In this document: one piece after another, positions 19,407 to 23,555 of the stretch
How the letters are laid out: the number at the start of each line of letters is the position of its first letter
How positions within the stretch are numbered: the first letter of the stretch is position 1
DNA from: Conidiobolus incongruus B7586
Taxonomy: Eukaryota; Entomophthoromycota; Entomophthoromycetes; Entomophthorales; Conidiobolaceae
DNA: 23,555 nucleotides
Direction of reading: 5' to 3'
NCBI GenBank assembly: GCA_000697335.1
Contig: JNEM01016847.1
Coordinates: 1 to 23,555 of the forward strand
The notes under the pieces: generated by a model
The model's database searches: none
Seen by the model: only the letters and a program-made list of their open reading frames with translations
What the model was told of the DNA's origin: nothing
Program-made: the position numbers and the translations under genes

Positions 19407-20564
19407 TTATGATTGTTTAGCTTTTTTAGCTATAAAATTAATTAATACAAGTCCTAATATCTCTAAAAATAGTAGGATGCCAAATAGGATCCATATTGGG
19501 TTCATATAACTACTCTTATCATATACATAAAACCCTAATGATATATTGATTTGCGCCAAGATGAACAGAATGCGACCAGTATACCAATGCAATCTATCGT
19601 ACCAAGGGACCTCCTTGCGATTGGGATTATAGAGACGATCGATGACAATACCGCTAGCAATTTGCAGGAATTGAAGGATGAAGACTACGAGGCCGAGAAT
19701 TTCGTGTACGCTTTGGAAGTGGTGATTCCCATTCTTGATAACGATAATTACGAACCCGGCGATAGTTAGGATTGGTGCAAGAATTGCCATCATAATAATA
19801 TGAATGCGGAACCACCACACTCCCAGCATGCTTTTCATGGGGCCCGCAGCCAAGATACCCAGGTATGGTATCAAGTTCCACCCCAGGAAAAATAGAACAC
19901 CGTGCACTAGGTACATATTAACTTTTTTGGCAGGTGGTGGAGTTTGTGAAGAGCTTGATGAAGCTGAAGGATTATTATTATTGGAAGTTAAAGCTAGGTT
20001 CAGATTGAGGTTAATTGTTCCAAACCCATCATGGTACTTGATAGTTGCATTGACAGCGGAAGACGCCGGTTTTGAATTCGAGTAGGCAAAGATCCAATCC
20101 TGCATATCGTTAGTAATCACCACTTCTTGAGGATTTCCAGTGTTTTTGAGTCTTCTAAATATGATATACATCGTATTACCCTCAACTTTGGACTGTGACA
20201 TGAGTTTTGACGATTGATTATTCAAAGCAACAGGTTGTGAATGTCCCGTGGCAATACGATCACTCAATGTGACAGTATTGTCCAAATTTTTCCAAGCGAC
20301 AATAATATTGGAATCCTTCATTTCCTTACCAGTGCCAATGGCCACCCATCCTACAGTTACAGGACACTGGATAGTGAACTCGACCTCTGTGTCGAAGTCC
20401 TGTACCGAGTAGCAGATCTCATTCCTTGGGCATGTCTTCGACACCTGAGACACCGGCATCTGGACACTACCCAACACAGCAGCATTCATTGCGGTGTTCA
20501 AACTTCCTTTAACACAACTAACCACTTTAAAAAATAGTACACTTGCCAATATTCCCAATTTCAT
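19407..20564 (-). CDS. DOMON-cytochrome b561 membrane protein (CDH-like), copy 2
   Basis: The protein has 385 residues and is the paralog of the protein at 16380, about half identical by eye. A signal peptide covers residues 1-20. The DOMON domain spans about 44-188, with the Cys pair 45/51, likely heme ligands Met82 (GTGKEM) and His178 (KYHDGFG), and the shared strings FRRLKNTG and AYSNSKP. A linker at 193-212 is rich in Ser, Asn and Pro. Five membrane segments follow; the b561 His are at 221, 255, 287 and 326, with the same spacings (34, 32, 39) as the paralog. The loop DRLYNPNR then EVPWYDRLHWYTGR is nearly identical in both. The protein should carry electrons across a membrane between heme groups; donor and acceptor are unknown. 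G+C is about 40%, lower than copy 1. Confidence 0.9.
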   Translation of the reverse strand: MKLGILASVLFFKVVSCVKGSLNTAMNAAVLGSVQMPVSQVSKTCPRNEICYSVQDFDTEVEFTIQCPVTVGWVAIGTGKEMKDSNIIVAWKNLDNTVTLSDRIATGHSQPVALNNQSSKLMSQSKVEGNTMYIIFRRLKNTGNPQEVVITNDMQDWIFAYSNSKPASSAVNATIKYHDGFGTINLNLNLALTSNNNNPSASSSSSQTPPPAKKVNMYLVHGVLFFLGWNLIPYLGILAAGPMKSMLGVWWFRIHIIMMAILAPILTIAGFVIIVIKNGNHHFQSVHEILGLVVFILQFLQIASGIVIDRLYNPNRKEVPWYDRLHWYTGRILFILAQINISLGFYVYDKSSYMNPIWILFGILLFLEILGLVLINFIAKKAKQS

Positions 20565-22097
20565 AATTTCCCAATTATCATTCTAAACTAAAAATTTAGA
20601 ACTAAAAGATAAAAATAAGAGTATTTAAATTAATAAATTCAAAAAGATTATCACTTTGGAAATTTAATTATTATTTACAAGATCACCAAATTTTAATTTA
20701 AGTTTGTTTTGATTTTTATGAAGATCCCAATAATTTCTTTCATATTCTTGGAGTTGAATTTGGTACTTATTTAGTAATCAAGTAATTAATTAGTTAATTT
20801 TATTGTTTTTTATCAAAATATTAGAATAATAGAAGAATTGAAGGGAAAATTTAAATAAAAAAAGAAAGTTTTCTGATTAATATAAATTAAAATTTAAAGT
20901 TTAAATAGTTATATTATTTTGTATATCATATTGAGTACTATTTTTATATGATATATTTCGAACCTCAAATTTAATTAACTAGGTTCAAATTTTCATATTT
21001 ATATTTAGATCTCAAATATGACTTAAATAATTATTAATATACCGACTTTTAATTATTAAATTTTACTCATCTTTTGTATAAAACTAACAAGTTAATCAAA
21101 TACTGTATTCAATTTGTTATAACTTCAATCAATAATAAATATTTGATATACTACACTCTGTATTTATATGCCTCAATTCCGTTATATTATTTATCAAGTA
21201 GTTATGATTAGTACTGAAAATATACTAGTCTGCTTCCAGGTAAAAACCTTATTTTAAAAAATTTTAAATTCAGAGTATAAAGAGATACAAGTTTGAATTA
21301 AAATTTATTTATTTAATTAATATTTTGATTTGATAAAAAGATTAATATTAATTGTTTAGTTTAATCAATTCTTATTGAAAAATTACTATGAAATTATTTA
21401 ATTTATGGAAACGGTATAAAGCTATTCATCAAATTATTAATAACAAATAAAAAAATGATATATGATATTATTGGATATTTGTTATTATAATGTTCTGATT
21501 ACTTTAAAAAATTTTAAGGTGTATTCTATTAGGTTATTTTATAATTTTGAAATTTGTTAGTTATTATGACCTCAAAATAAGATTAATATATAATTTTTTG
21601 CCAAGTTTTTAAAATCATTATTTTTTTTATTATTAATAAAAAACATTTTCCAAATTGGGAAAAATAAATCATATGGGATTTTAAATCATAATGATGTAAT
21701 TTATTGAATAAATTCTTATATTGATTTTAATTTAAAAAGTATTATTACTGCTTTTGGAATCTTCACAAAGTTGAATTTATTTAGGATAGAGTAGTACTTA
21801 AAAGTAAATATGAATAAATTTTTTAAACCAACTATTATCACTATTAAATTCTGGTTTTATTTGATAATAAATAATTTTTGAAGTTTAAATTAAAATTTCA
21901 AATCAAATTATTTTTAAAAAATATAATATTTAAAACAAGGTTGGTTATATTTTTATTATATTAATAATCAAAAGGGTCAATAAGCCAGCAAAGTATTAAA
22001 AATTAATCAATTGTTAAAAATAAATTAATGTGCAATTTTAAATCAATTTTAAATAAAATTTTAATTTTATAATAACCCAAATTAATTATTAATATAG
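20565..22097. other. 5' flank of DOMON-b561 copy 2 and AT-rich intergenic DNA
   Basis: No gene was recognised. The first 200 bp upstream of the ATG are less extreme in composition and presumably hold the promoter, but no TATA box at a usual distance stands out. A string near 20990 (AGGTTCAAATTTTC) resembles a tRNA B box but has no tRNA around it. The remaining sequence is AT-rich with short frames only. Confidence 0.45.
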
Positions 22098-23405
22098 AAA
22101 TTAAATAATGGTACAATTTTAAGATTAAAATTAAATAAATAAATTAATAAATAATATATAAAAATTAATGAATAATATAAAATTAATAGCCTCTTTTATT
22201 ATTAATAACTTTTTTCTATACTTTTTGTAAGCTTCTAATATCTAAAATATAATTCTTTTTATTAAGGATTAAAATTTAATATTTCACAAACTAATTTAAT
22301 TTGTTTGCAAGAATTTTTTTTCCTGTAAGCTGTTTTTTTAATTATCTAAAACAATTATAATTATATAGGTTATAATCAAGTAAATATACTAGATGTGATA
22401 ACTCCCTTTAATTTTTTTATATAAAAAATCTTTTATAGCTTTAGCTTTATATATTTTATAATTATTATGTAAAATTATAGGTGTCTTTAATTTATATTAA
22501 GAATATTATTTAGAAATTGTTTTATTTAAAAAGATAATATATAATTTACTATTAATTAATTTTCCTTCAGGTATTAAATAAAAAAACTATATACTATAAT
22601 AATCTATTACAATAATTAATATTTGCTTATATTTAAAGTATTTATTTATTGGAATTTATAAAAAAGATTAATTTAGCTTAACCCAACATTTTGTTTTATT
22701 TTTAAGTAAAGGATTATATAAAAAAATTTAAGATTCATTAATTATAAGTATTTACTATAATAACCTTTGTTTTTATTTATATCTTAATAAGTTTAGTTTA
22801 GCTATAGCTATTTTAATTTTTTTTAAGCTTTTGTTAAATTATAAGATATCTATTTTATATTTTTATTAATTAATTTAAGTTTAAACTTAAGTAAATATAA
22901 CATGCTTATATAATTAATATTAAATTACTTTGATAATTCTCTAACAAAAATAAAAAAATATTTCTTAATATATTTTTTTACTTTATTAGTAAATAAAAAG
23001 ATAATAGTAAAAATTAATCTTTTAGATTTTAGTAAATTTTAAATAATATCCTTTTTAGCTTAAAAATCATAAATTTAATGATATATGGTAGTTTTAAATA
23101 AAACACCTTTTTTATAAGCTATTTAAAAGTTTTAAATAATTTTAGAGGGTTTATAGTTAAGTTATAAAGATATAAAAATAAAAGCCTTTTAATAATTGTA
23201 ATCTAATTTAAATATAATTAAATTTAAGTATAAATTTTAAAATCAAAAAATTTTAATAAAAAAATAATTAAAATTGAATATATATATATATAGTTTGAAA
23301 ATATTTATTATCTTATATATTTTATATATATAAAATCTTTCAAAATATATAATATGTTTAAAAGATCAGAAATTAAAAAATTTCCTAATTTTTAATTTCC
23401 ATACT
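22098..23405 (-). mobile_element. Degraded Tc1/mariner-like transposon relic, repeat copy 3
   Basis: This copy aligns with copy 2 over its whole length. In minus-strand translation, an N-terminal part reads KVKKYIKKYF, FVRELSK and FNINYIS, the pattern of the second DNA-binding domain of Tc1-like transposases (LT..V..YI, ELS, FG..IS). Farther on come PEGKLINSKLYIIFLNKTIS (like EGKMNSE-YIEIL) and HNNYKIYKAKAIKDF, corresponding to the QQDNAPIHKAKATKDF region that carries the second Asp. Many stops occur. The left boundary near 22098 is where similarity to copy 2 fades; the right one is uncertain. Confidence 0.62.
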
Positions 23406-23555
23406 AATATTAAATAACTTATTATTAAAAACTAAAATATAAAACAAAACATAAATTATACAAAATATAATGATAAAAATTAATAATATTAAATTAACAT
23501 ATTTAAATAATAGTATAATCAAAATATAATGCAAATTAATATATTAAAATTTTAA
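23406..23555. other. AT-rich end of window
   Basis: No feature recognised; almost pure A/T sequence follows the third repeat copy. Confidence 0.5.

Noticed and set aside
19551-20537. Several plus-strand frames of 72-98 codons opposite the DOMON-b561 copy 2
   Set aside because: They lie opposite a well-supported gene and have no family features of their own.
20988-21002. A string resembling a tRNA internal B box
   Set aside because: No A box, acceptor stem or anticodon arm can be drawn around it, and the sequence is too AT-rich.
1-23555. CRISPR arrays, rRNA genes, bacterial operons
   Set aside because: No regularly spaced repeats, rRNA-like sequence or closely spaced same-strand gene runs with ribosome binding sites were seen; the window is eukaryotic in character.

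Overview
The window looks like nuclear DNA from a very AT-rich eukaryote. An early-diverging fungus fits best, perhaps of the Conidiobolus type; this is inference from an F-box-like/LRR protein, CDH-like DOMON-cytochrome b561 proteins, Tc1 transposon relics and intron-free short genes. The genes stand out as islands of about 35-53% G+C in surroundings of roughly 10-20% G+C. There is no sign of bacterial gene order, ribosome binding sites or operons.

Layout: 303-1884 is a complete but dead Tc1-type DNA transposon with 208-bp inverted repeats. Two related genes for very cysteine-rich, metallothionein-like proteins lie at 3466-4038 and 7375-7941 (+), each behind a similar promoter block. A degraded repeat, probably the relic of a second Tc1/mariner-like family, lies at about 8630-9650; related copies lie at about 18095-19340 and 22098-23405, all in the same orientation. 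The stretch 10005-11455 (-) is a leucine-rich-repeat protein gene with a frame break near its 3' end, followed at 11690-14140 by the remains of one or two decayed paralogs. Two paralogous genes for secretory-pathway DOMON-cytochrome b561 membrane proteins lie at 15232-16380 and 19407-20564 (-). Between them, at about 16830-17470, sits an unexplained island of higher G+C.

The window is therefore three gene families, each present as a local duplication, embedded in transposon debris and AT-rich DNA. The most original element is the metallothionein-like pair. Each protein is built from eight modules with the pattern CC-x6-CxC-x3-CxC, arranged as four repeats of about 49 residues, giving 48 and 46 cysteines. 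The DOMON-b561 proteins are expected to move electrons across a membrane. A joint role with the cysteine-rich proteins in metal or redox handling is possible but rests only on proximity. Transposon codons expected to encode Trp are now TAA, which points to a strong C-to-T/G-to-A mutation process acting on the DNA between genes.
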